Shown here in pieces: positions 1-8,000 of a stretch of DNA of 11,777 nt. The DNA lies in assembly GCA_937952155.1 (NCBI GenBank), contig CALFYH010000271.1:1-11777 (forward strand), given 5' to 3'. Numbering within the stretch: the stretch's first letter is position 1; each line of letters begins with the position of its first letter. This DNA is from an uncultured Saprospiraceae bacterium (lineage in GTDB: Bacteria; Bacteroidota; Bacteroidia; Chitinophagales; Saprospiraceae). A program made the translations under genes and the position numbers. Under the pieces are notes generated by a model that ran no database searches, was not told where the DNA came from, and saw only the letters and a list, made by a program, of their open reading frames with translations.

Positions 1-121
1 TATCATGGTAGGCAATATGTTTGCAGCAAATCCATCTTCTTTGACCATGGTAGATGGATCTTACAGCATAGTTTTATTTACCGTCATGGGTGCGATACTT
101 GGTGCCATGCAAAAACGTTAA
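1..121 (+). CDS. C-terminal 39 residues of a small membrane protein, possibly DUF1761-like (5' truncated by the window edge)
   Basis: An open frame enters the window at base 2 and ends at a TAA at 119-121. The visible tail is about 39 residues. It has a short polar stretch (FAANPSSLTMVDGSY), then a hydrophobic helix (SIVLFTVMGAILGAM), and ends in the basic QKR. This looks like the last transmembrane segment of an integral membrane protein with a cytoplasmic basic tail. The pattern of a small aromatic loop, a GxY turn and a VMGAILGA helix resembles the C-terminus of DUF1761 family proteins as I remember them. That assignment is tentative because most of the protein lies outside the window. A hairpin terminator starts 10 bases after the stop, which supports a genuine gene end. 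No function can be assigned. Confidence 0.55.
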   Translation, partial: IMVGNMFAANPSSLTMVDGSYSIVLFTVMGAILGAMQKR

Positions 122-130
122 TACAAATGA

Positions 131-173
131 AAATGCCCTAATACAAAGATTATAACCTTGTTTTAGGGCATTT
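131..173. terminator. Hairpin terminator, probably bidirectional
   Basis: The 11-base arms 131-141 (AAATGCCCTAA) and 163-173 (TTAGGGCATTT) are perfectly complementary. After one T-T mismatch the stem extends by four more pairs (143-146 with 158-161), leaving a loop of 11 bases. It lies 10 bases after the plus-strand stop at 121 and 34 bases beyond the minus-strand stop at 208, so it sits between convergent genes. The T-rich tail is modest on the plus strand (TTTCTAT) and slightly better on the minus strand (TTTTCATTT). It probably ends transcripts from both sides. Confidence 0.75.
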
Positions 174-207
174 CTATAAAACCATATTCTAGGATTAGAT
201 TAATCTT

Positions 208-870
208 TCACCGCACCAACTGCTCAGCAAAATACTGATAAATGCTGTGATCCAAGGGCGAAGCAGATTGTGGTTTCATCATAATCCTGTAATAATCTTC
301 TATGATATCTGCTTGTTGCTCAAAATTGAAGTCTATAAGTTTGCCACCTTTCAGCATATGATGATACAGATGTGAAACGCCACCGTAATCATAGCCAGCT
401 TTACTAAACTGCGCCTTTATGGCTCTTGCTATATAAATGCTACCAAAATGCTGGTATTGCCAGATATGGACTAGCTCATGGACAAAGATCTCTTTCTTGA
501 TTTTTTTATTATAATTGATTGTATTAAAACTGACGTAAGCGGCAGCTATTTTTTTGGTGCCAAATCGGGCAGCATCATCAATCCTGATCACTTCATAGTT
601 CAAATTTGTGCCGAATACTTGTCTCGCTGTATTAATCTCTGCATCATTGAGTGCTCTGGTATTCCATTTTATAAGCCTGATTATGAGTTGATAGACTTCA
701 GGTATGCCAAGTACATCCATGATATAAAACCATAAATCTGACATCCATTCTAAGATGCTGCTTGGTACAAAATCATTTGGGTTTCCTTTATAAAATTGGA
801 AAACCAAGTGCTTGCCTAGTCTTTTCCACCTGACAAATACCTGCTTACCAAAACTATTATTCCGGCTCAA
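208..870 (-). CDS. HELVH zinc-metallopeptidase-like protein of unknown function
   Basis: This 220-residue protein has a gluzincin-style motif, HELVHIWQYQ, at residues 131-140. H131 and H135 are the likely zinc ligands and E132 the catalytic base. A candidate third ligand, E184, lies in FNFEQQADI, an ExxAD motif about 50 residues later. HELxHxxQ is the arrangement seen in DUF4157-like proteins annotated as vgr-related, so a distant relationship is possible. No signal peptide is visible. The N-terminus is basic, and residues 43-69 are hydrophobic and aromatic, which could let it associate with the membrane. The start is a TTG at 868-870: an in-frame stop lies 12 bases upstream and the first in-frame ATG would be residue 43. 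There is no clear ribosome binding site. It begins 15 bases after the stop of the FtsX-family permease gene, so the two are probably co-transcribed. Substrate and role are unknown. Confidence 0.8.
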   Translation of the reverse strand: MSRNNSFGKQVFVRWKRLGKHLVFQFYKGNPNDFVPSSILEWMSDLWFYIMDVLGIPEVYQLIIRLIKWNTRALNDAEINTARQVFGTNLNYEVIRIDDAARFGTKKIAAAYVSFNTINYNKKIKKEIFVHELVHIWQYQHFGSIYIARAIKAQFSKAGYDYGGVSHLYHHMLKGGKLIDFNFEQQADIIEDYYRIMMKPQSASPLDHSIYQYFAEQLVR

Positions 871-885
871 AAGTGTAAAAATTTA

Positions 886-2187
886 TTATTCAAACCTGAG
901 TGCTTTTACCGGTGTGATCCTAGTAACCAACATCGTAGGAATCACCAAAAAAATCAACGTCACTACCAATGTAGCTATATTTAGCAACAAAACTGTCCAC
1001 CAATTGATTTCAATCGGAGCCGTACTAAGATAATAGTTTGCCTCGTCCAGTTTTATAAATTGAAAATGCTTTTGCAAAAATGCAACGCCCAAGCCCAAAA
1101 TATTGCCAAATATCAGTCCAAAAAATATAATGTAACCTGCATTGTATATGAATATTTTGCGGATCCTCCAATTGTTCATTCCAAGCGATTTGAGAATTCC
1201 GATCATCTGTGTGCGTTCAAGTATAAGAATCAGTAACACCGTAATCATATTGATAATTGCCACGATGATCATCAATTGCAAAATGATTTTTTCGTTGATA
1301 TCCTGTAGGTTGAGCCATTCGAAGATTGAAGGAAACTTAGATCTGATAGTTTCGGCAAAATACTCTTGTGGTAATACTTCATAATAGATATATTCAGATA
1401 TAATATCCAAATCCCGCACATCATCCAAGACCACTTCCATACCTTGCACATCACTTGCCGGCCATCCTAAAATTTCTTGCACCTTCGCAATATCCACGAT
1501 ACCGAATCTCTTGTCATACTCTTCCAATCCCGTATTGTAAATACCACAAACTACGAACCTTTTTTTTATCTGAGATTTCTCAATTATAAAATTCAAAACT
1601 ACCTTATCTCCAGTATGGATATGAAGCCTTTCTGCTATGTTTTTTGAGATAAGAAGATCGCTTGAAGTAGAATCCTTTATGTATGATATAGGCAAACCGT
1701 CAACGATAAATTTTTGCATTTTTTCCCAATCATAAGCAGCATCTACACCTTTGAGCAGAACTCCATGAAAATTATCACGAGTACTTAGCAATCCTGGTAA
1801 GATGATGTATGGATGTACACCTTTCACGCCACCAAAAGTCACTTTATCGGTCACTTTGTCTGGGATTGTAAACCCAAATATCTCGGCTTCTGCTTGATAC
1901 TCCAGATTGTCTATTTCACGGATCTGATCGTAATATTTTGCTGTTTTATCTATTGGCGTCAGTTCAAAATTCCTATTAATATTGCTATCTGTAATGTGAA
2001 TATGTCCCCAAAACCCAAAAATCTTATCTGTAATTTCCTTTTTAAATCCTGTAATAATTGCCGTAGTCAAAATCATCACCGTAAGACTTACAGCAATAGC
2101 AGCGATCGCAATCCTGATGATGATCTTTGTAAATGAAGCACTATTGGTAAATGCCATTCGTTTTGCTATGAAATGCTCAACACGCAT
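886..2187 (-). CDS. LolC/LolE-type (FtsX family) ABC transporter permease
   Basis: This 433-residue protein has the LolC/E and MacB permease layout. A first transmembrane helix lies at about residues 22-47, a large periplasmic domain of the MacB_PCD type at about 50-298, and three C-terminal helices at about 300-323, 346-371 and 397-420. The segment ERTQMIGILKSLGMNNWRI at 324-342 is the conserved FtsX cytoplasmic coupling region. The C-terminus TPVKALRFE matches the usual PxxALR ending of this family. Family members release lipoproteins from the inner membrane toward the outer membrane, or act as mechanotransmitters, when paired with a LolD-type ATPase. No ATPase gene lies next to it, as is common in Bacteroidota, so its substrate is inferred. 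The ATG at 2185-2187 is preceded by GAAAGGT (minus strand, 2191-2197), one of the few Shine-Dalgarno-like sequences in the window. The HELVH protein gene follows in the same direction. Confidence 0.9.
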   Translation of the reverse strand: MRVEHFIAKRMAFTNSASFTKIIIRIAIAAIAVSLTVMILTTAIITGFKKEITDKIFGFWGHIHITDSNINRNFELTPIDKTAKYYDQIREIDNLEYQAEAEIFGFTIPDKVTDKVTFGGVKGVHPYIILPGLLSTRDNFHGVLLKGVDAAYDWEKMQKFIVDGLPISYIKDSTSSDLLISKNIAERLHIHTGDKVVLNFIIEKSQIKKRFVVCGIYNTGLEEYDKRFGIVDIAKVQEILGWPASDVQGMEVVLDDVRDLDIISEYIYYEVLPQEYFAETIRSKFPSIFEWLNLQDINEKIILQLMIIVAIINMITVLLILILERTQMIGILKSLGMNNWRIRKIFIYNAGYIIFFGLIFGNILGLGVAFLQKHFQFIKLDEANYYLSTAPIEINWWTVLLLNIATLVVTLIFLVIPTMLVTRITPVKALRFE

Positions 2188-2379
2188 ATTACCTTTCAGA
2201 AAGTTTTAATAAAATATCTACTAAAATTAAGGTGTCTGCCATTTTTAAGAAAATATTGCTTGTATTTGAATGCTGACACATCTCATATCCATATAAAAAT
2301 CCTACTTTTGCGCTTTAAAAGGGTAAAAGTACGGGTTTTTTGCTCGAATTTTCAACCTGATCATACTAATTGATATAAT
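2188..2379. other. Divergent intergenic region between the permease gene and tyrS
   Basis: This 192-bp AT-rich spacer separates two divergently transcribed genes, so it must hold promoters for both directions. On the plus strand a perfect TAnnTTTG box lies at 2303-2310 and is listed separately. On the minus strand the best candidate is a 7-of-8 match, TAATTTTA, at 2222-2229, with no convincing -33 partner. I see no T-box leader, tRNA or small open frame that I can support. Confidence 0.5.
2303..2310 (+). promoter_or_regulatory. Candidate Bacteroidota -7 promoter box for tyrS
   Basis: TACTTTTG matches the Bacteroidota primary sigma factor -7 consensus TAnnTTTG exactly. It would place the transcript start near 2315 and give a 5' leader of about 65 bases before tyrS. 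A TTTG at 2265-2268 is 34 bases upstream, too far for the usual -33 element, so only half of the promoter is convincing. Confidence 0.45.
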
Positions 2380-3654
2380 ATGCTGAATTTTATTGAAGAA
2401 CTCCGATGGCGAGGTATGCTCCACGATATGACACCCGGAGCAGATGAGTTGATGCAAAACAAAAAAGTGGTGGGCTACATTGGTTTTGATCCCACAGCAC
2501 CAAGTATGACCATTGGCAACTTTGTACAGATCATGCTGCTGAAGTTATTCCAATTGTCTGGTCATCAGCCTATCATCCTCATGGGCGGCGCTACGGGTCG
2601 TATAGGTGACCCATCATTCAAAGACAAAGAGCGTGATCTTAAGTCCTATGATGAATTGGATTCTAATCTATCCTTCCAAAAAGAACAAATCAAAAAGTTC
2701 CTAGATTTTGAAGGTCCTAATGCCGCTATTATTGTCAATAATCTGGATTTCTACAAAAATATGAATATCTTAGATTTCTTGCGTGACGTAGGAAAAACAC
2801 TAACCGTCAGCTACATGATGTCCAAGGATTCCGTAAAAAATCGATTGGAAACGGGATTGTCATTTACAGAATTTAGCTATCAGCTTCTTCAATCTTATGA
2901 CTTCCAATTGCTGTTTGACCAATATAATTGTGTGCTCCAAATGGGTGGATCCGATCAATGGGGCAATATCACATCAGGTACTGAATTTATCAGACGCAAT
3001 ATAGATGGTAAGGCTTATGCGGTCACTACGCCACTACTCACCAAGGCAGATGGCACTAAATTCGGCAAATCAGAACAAGGCAATATTTGGTTAGATCCGA
3101 AATTGACGAGTCCTTATAAATTTTACCAATTTTGGCTCAATGCAGATGATGCAGACTTACCTAAGTATTTGAGATATTTCACACTGAAATCTAAGGAAGA
3201 AGTTGAAAATCTCGAACAAGCATTTGCTAATGATCCACGTGGTTTGAAAGCAATATTAGCAGAAGAATTGACTAGAAGAGTACACAGTGATGAAGATTTC
3301 AAAGCAGTGTATCAAGTAAGTCAGCTGTTGTTTGGAAATCAAGCTGGACCAGACACTTTAATTGAAATGGGCATCAACGAATTACACACCATTGCCGAAG
3401 AAATACCATGTAAAGCCATTTCTGCATCAGATATTAGTCAAGGAATTAATATTGTGGATTTATTGACTGTCACCACAATACTACCTTCAAAAACTGAAGC
3501 ACGTAAGGCAATTCAAGGTAATGCCATTTCGATAAATAAGGTGAAAGTGACGCAAGTTGAGCAAAAGGTTACTTCAGCAGATTTGTTACATAATATGTAT
3601 TTCATGGTTGAAAATGGTAAGAAAAACAAGTTTTTGATCAAAATCCAGGATTAA
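2380..3654 (+). CDS. tyrS: Tyrosine--tRNA ligase (TyrRS)
   Basis: This 424-residue protein is a full-length bacterial class Ic synthetase that activates tyrosine with ATP and charges tRNA-Tyr in the cytoplasm. The Rossmann catalytic domain spans about residues 1-230. Active-site landmarks are visible: Y33 and D37 in YIGFDPTA, T39, D77 with K81 and R85 in the IGDPS loop, the tyrosine-binding set Y167, Q171 and D174, D192-Q193 in GGSDQWGNI, and the KFGKS loop at 227-231. The anticodon-binding helical region follows, and a C-terminal S4-like RNA-binding domain covers about 357-424. The notable departure is the HIGH signature, which reads TIGN at 44-47, so both histidines are replaced. The first one contacts ATP phosphates in the well-studied Bacillus enzyme. 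Everything else is intact, so the enzyme is probably active. No Shine-Dalgarno sequence precedes the ATG. Confidence 0.97.
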   Translation: MLNFIEELRWRGMLHDMTPGADELMQNKKVVGYIGFDPTAPSMTIGNFVQIMLLKLFQLSGHQPIILMGGATGRIGDPSFKDKERDLKSYDELDSNLSFQKEQIKKFLDFEGPNAAIIVNNLDFYKNMNILDFLRDVGKTLTVSYMMSKDSVKNRLETGLSFTEFSYQLLQSYDFQLLFDQYNCVLQMGGSDQWGNITSGTEFIRRNIDGKAYAVTTPLLTKADGTKFGKSEQGNIWLDPKLTSPYKFYQFWLNADDADLPKYLRYFTLKSKEEVENLEQAFANDPRGLKAILAEELTRRVHSDEDFKAVYQVSQLLFGNQAGPDTLIEMGINELHTIAEEIPCKAISASDISQGINIVDLLTVTTILPSKTEARKAIQGNAISINKVKVTQVEQKVTSADLLHNMYFMVENGKKNKFLIKIQD

Positions 3655-3702
3655 GATAATCGCAATTAGATCTATTTGTTATGCTTTTGCCATTGTGTAA
3701 CA

Positions 3703-3739
3703 TTTGTTAACTTATGAAGTAAAGGATTTGTTAGCTTTG
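3703..3739 (+). promoter_or_regulatory. Candidate Bacteroidota promoter for the thioredoxin-like lipoprotein gene
   Basis: TAGCTTTG at 3732-3739 is an exact match to the TAnnTTTG -7 consensus. A TTTG at 3703-3706 could be the -33 element, with a 25-base spacer that is a little longer than usual. Transcription would start near 3743-3746, only about 13-16 bases before the ATG at 3759. The 104-bp spacer after tyrS shows no convincing terminator hairpin, so read-through from tyrS is also possible. Confidence 0.5.
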
Positions 3740-3758
3740 CGAATCAATTCATTATGTT

Positions 3759-4928
3759 ATGACATTCGTACATTCTATTTATACTGTTCTAGTATTAATC
3801 ATTTTTTCTTCTTGTAGCAGATACCCTGTTTCAGGTTTTATCGACATGTCAAATTCCAAAAAAAAGCCTGTTCTCTATCTTATTGATCCTATTAATTTTG
3901 GTTCTCTAGTATCAACATTTGAAGGCAAGGTCATTGATTCCGCCACAATAGATCAAAAGGGAAATTTTCACTTTACCAAAATGCCGGCGTCATCAGAAAA
4001 GAAATTATACCTAATTACTATTCAAAAACATGGCGAAAAATATCCTACGAAATTGGAAAATGATGTTCCGGAAAGTTCAAATTATATTCCATTTGTGTTC
4101 CAAGACAAAGAAATTATAAAGATAAATTCCGTAGCTAACCAACTAACAAAAAATGCAAGTATCGAAAGCAAAATTATTGACAATCAGAATATTATAAAAC
4201 TTATTCAAAACCGTTCTCAGCTATTTGGCGCTTATATATCTAAAACTTATATCGAGTCTGACGAACAGCTATTAGAAGCAGAGAAAGCAAAACTTGAATT
4301 CCAAAAATCACTTATGGAATCAGTTCGAGATGATAAAAGTGTATTTGTAACTTCATTGGCACTCAGATGGATTGCACCAAATGGAGACTATGAACGCGTT
4401 CCTGAGCTTGTCAAAAATAGTTGTACAAAATTAACGCAAAACGCGCCGGATCATCTTTGGACACAACAAATTTGTGCAAAATCAGCAGCATTGTCCTTAA
4501 CTCCCGGTGATCAATTCCCTGATTTTCCTATGCCCATGAAAAATTTAGATACAGTCCGTCTCCATAGTCTGCTAGCTGACAAACTGACCCTGATCGATCT
4601 TTGGGCATCTTGGTGTGCGCCTTGCCGCCAAGAAAATAGAAACATCCTTGTCCCATTATGGGATAAATATCATCAAAATGGTTTTCAAATCATTGGATAT
4701 GCTTTAGACTCATCAGATAAAGGTTGGAATAATGCGATAAATAAAGATGGTGCTGACAGATGGTTACATGCATCTCATCTACAAGGTGATGTTTCGCCGC
4801 TTTTTGATTTATTAAAAATATCGACAATTCCGGCAAATTATCTTGTTAATAAGGAAGGTATTGTCCTTGCCAAAAATTTACATGGCGATGAATTGGCGGC
4901 TTGGGTGGACAATTACATGAAAAATTGA
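3759..4928 (+). CDS. Thioredoxin-fold lipoprotein, TlpA/ResA type with DUF4369-like N-terminal domain
   Basis: This 389-residue protein starts with a signal peptide (residues 1-18) ending in a lipobox-like IFSSC, so Cys19 is the probable lipidated residue. Residues after Cys19 (SRYPVSG) lack an acidic surface-export signal, which suggests a periplasm-facing lipoprotein. Residues of about 24-125 resemble the DUF4369 beta domain common ahead of thioredoxin domains in Bacteroidota. A mostly helical linker of about 130-240 follows. The C-terminal thioredoxin domain (about 250-389) has the redox motif WCAPC (W285, C286, C289) and a cis-proline at P358 in STIPANY. Family members reduce or isomerise disulfides in envelope proteins, for example in cytochrome c maturation. 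No maturation genes are adjacent, so the client is unknown. The ATG at 3759 gives a plausible signal peptide. There is no Shine-Dalgarno sequence, and the gene appears to be transcribed alone. Confidence 0.9.
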   Translation: MTFVHSIYTVLVLIIFSSCSRYPVSGFIDMSNSKKKPVLYLIDPINFGSLVSTFEGKVIDSATIDQKGNFHFTKMPASSEKKLYLITIQKHGEKYPTKLENDVPESSNYIPFVFQDKEIIKINSVANQLTKNASIESKIIDNQNIIKLIQNRSQLFGAYISKTYIESDEQLLEAEKAKLEFQKSLMESVRDDKSVFVTSLALRWIAPNGDYERVPELVKNSCTKLTQNAPDHLWTQQICAKSAALSLTPGDQFPDFPMPMKNLDTVRLHSLLADKLTLIDLWASWCAPCRQENRNILVPLWDKYHQNGFQIIGYALDSSDKGWNNAINKDGADRWLHASHLQGDVSPLFDLLKISTIPANYLVNKEGIVLAKNLHGDELAAWVDNYMKN

Positions 4929-4980
4929 GCACTTAATCTTTATAAGTTTGGTATAGTCTCATCATAAATTACATCATAAA

Positions 4981-5012
4981 AAAAGGGCAAAATCTTTCGA
5001 AATTGCCCTTTT
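4981..5012. terminator. Bidirectional terminator between the thioredoxin-like gene and rpoC
   Basis: The 10-base arms AAAAGGGCAA (4981-4990) and TTGCCCTTTT (5003-5012) are perfectly complementary around a 12-base loop. It lies about 52 bases after the plus-strand stop at 4928 and 23 bases beyond the rpoC stop at 5036. The run of seven A's at 4978-4984 becomes a seven-T tail on the minus strand, which makes it a strong intrinsic terminator for rpoBC. On the plus strand the tail is TTTTCTACTTT, weaker but usable. Confidence 0.88.
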
Positions 5013-5035
5013 CTACTTTATTATAATCTTCTGTA

Positions 5036-8000
5036 TTACATCACATTATATTCATTGATTGCATCTACTTCAATGTTTTTGAAGTGTCTCAATCCAGTTC
5101 CCGCAGGAATATTCTTACCTACGATGACATTCTCCTTAAGTCCTGAAAGCGAGTCTCTCTTTGCAGAGATTGCAGCTGTACTCAATACTTTTGTTGTTTC
5201 TTGGAACGATGCCGCAGATATCCAACTTTCAACACCTAATGATGCTCTAGTGATACCTTGAAGGATGACACTTGATGTAGCAGAAACTGCATCTCTAACT
5301 TCAACAATTTTCTTATCATTACGCTTAAGGTTAGAATTCTCTTCTCTTAATTGTCTGATAGAAACGATTTGTCCAGCCTTGAGATTGGTAGAATCACCTG
5401 GTTCAGTAACTACTTTTTTGTCATAAATCCAGTCATTCTGCTCATTAAACTCGTGTCTGTCTACTGCTTCTCCTTCCAAGAACGTTGTATCACCTGGATC
5501 AAGAATTTCTACACGACGCATCATCTGACGTACGATTACTTCGATGTGCTTATCATTGATGGCGATACCTTGTGAACGATATACTTCCTGAACACCATTT
5601 ACTAAGTAAGATTGTACCGCAAATGGACCTTTGATATTCAATATATCCAACGGAGCTACAGCACCATCAGACATCTGCATACCAGCTCTCACGAAGTCTC
5701 CTTCCTGTACCAATAAGTGTTTAGATAAGCCTACAAGATATTTTCTTCTTTGGCCAGTCTTCTCATCATCGATAAATATCTCTCTATTACCGCGCTTGAT
5801 TTTACCATAAGTGATGATACCATCTATTTCAGCTGTGATAGCTGGATTAGAAGGATTACGTGCTTCAAAAAGCTCGGTTACCCTAGGAAGACCACCCGTG
5901 ATATCCTGAATCTTACCAAGACTTCTTGGGATTTTAACAATCTTTTGTCCAGGTACAACTTCTGCATTATCATCCACAGAGATATAAGCGCCTACAGGTA
6001 AGTTATATGTCTTCAATTCTTCTCCAGCGGGAGAAATAATCTTGATAACAGGAATCTTTTTCTTATTCTTAGATTCGATAACTACCTTCTCAGCATATCC
6101 AGTCTGATCATCACGCTCTACACGGTAAGTTACACCTTCTTCGATATCTTCAAACTGTGCAATACCTCCAAATTCAGAAATAATCAAGTTATTGAACGGA
6201 TCCCATTCGCATATAGTCTGGCCCTTCGTCACTTTTTCCTTATCTTTTACCAAAAGATTAGAACCATAAGGTATAAAGTATGAGTTATATACTTTTTTGG
6301 ATTCTGGATCCACCACCCTGATTTCTCCAGAACGAGAAAGTACTACTTGAAGTTTAGTACCACCTTCGATCTGTTCTGTTACCTTGATATTATCAAATTC
6401 TATAACACCGTCAAATTTAGTGGAAATTTCAGATTCGGTTTTAGATACTGATGCAATACCACCCACGTGGAATGTACGAAGTGTCAACTGAGTTCCAGGC
6501 TCACCGATAGACTGAGCTGCGATGATACCCACAGCATCACCTGTTTCTACGCGTCGTCCAGTTGCTAGATTTTTACCATAACATTTAGCACAAACACCTA
6601 CTTTAGTTTCGCAAGTGAGTACTGAACGTATTGTGACCATTTCGATGCCTGCTTCTTCTATTTTATTGGCAATATCAGGAGAAATGTACTCACCTGCACC
6701 TAGGATAAGCGCATCAGTTACAGGATCTTTCAGATCATACAATGAGTATCTTCCGATAATTCTTAAACCTAATGTCTCGATTACATTTTCATTATCTTTA
6801 AGTGCTTCAGTATTGATACCTCTGAGTGTATTACAATCTTCTTCAGTGATAATCACATCCTGCGCCACATCCACCAATCTACGAGTAAGGTAACCCGCAT
6901 CCGCCGTTTTCAAGGCTGTATCCGCAAGACCTTTACGCGCACCGTGCGTAGAGATAAAATATTCAAGTACCGATAATCCTTCAAGGAAGTTTGCCAAGAT
7001 TGGGTTTTCGATGATCGCGCCACCGGTATCTCCTGATTTTCGTGGCTTAGCCATCAATCCTCTCAGTCCACAAAGCTGTTTGATCTGCTGCTTGGATCCC
7101 CTTGCACCAGAGTCAAGCATCATGAACACAGAGTTGAATCCCTGCTTATGCTGTGCGATTTCACGCATCAGGTTTTCAGTGATTTTGTTATCCGCAAATG
7201 TCCACTTATCGATTACCTGATTGTATCTTTCATTTGGAGTGATCAGACCCATATTGTAATTTTCCCAAACTTCGTCCACTTCTTCTTGAGCTTCGAGCAA
7301 TGTTTGTTCTTTGATACTAGGTGTGATCAGGTCTCCAAGGTTGAATGAAAGTCCTCCTTTATATGCCCAGAAGAATCCTAAATCTTTGATTTCATCCAAA
7401 AACTTGGCTGTCTGTGTAAAATCTGTTCTGATGATGATGTCTCCAATAATCTTTTTAAGACTCTTTTTTGTCAATATCTGATTAATGAATGGTACCGTAG
7501 CAGGAGTACTCTGGTTGAAGATAACTCGGCCTACAGTTGTTTCAATGATTTTAGTGATCAAATTACCTTCACTATCATCGGTTTTGGATCTTACTTTTAT
7601 AATAGCATGTAGATCAATGACTCCTTCATTAAAAGCAATAACTACTTCTTCTGCACTATAGAAAGTACTACCTTCACCTTTTACTTTAACGTCAGCAGTA
7701 GATTTCTTAGGTTTTGTAAGATAATACAAACCAAGAATCATGTCCTGAGAAGGAAGCGTTACTGGTGAACCATCCTGAGGATTTAGCATATTGTGTGCTG
7801 AAAGCATCAACATTTGTGCTTCAAGTATTGCAGCATGACCAAGTGGAACGTGTACTGCCATCTGGTCACCGTCAAAGTCCGCGTTGAACGCACCACAAAC
7901 TAATGGGTGCAATTGTATCGCTTTACCTTCTACCAATCTTGGCTGGAATGCCTGAATGGAAAGTCTGTGAAGCGTTGGAGCCCTGTTGAGCATAACTGGA

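Noticed and set aside
947..1040. Possible frameshift or decay near the C-terminal part of the permease
   Set aside because: Reading the frame through shows the full set of transmembrane helices and the conserved ALR ending; the gene is intact.
812..2136. Plus-strand open frames opposite the permease gene and the HELVH gene
   Set aside because: They are opposite well-supported genes, their compositions resemble reversed membrane-protein codons, and no homology is recognisable.
3655..3758. Possible terminator or small RNA in the spacer after tyrS, suggested by GTAACATTTGTTAAC
   Set aside because: The inverted repeat is short and imperfect, with no T-tail; the promoter reading explains the region better.
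5876..6480. Long insertion within the RpoC trigger loop (about residues 947-1127)
   Set aside because: It corresponds to the SI3-type insertion seen in E. coli and is expected for this group, so it is not novel.
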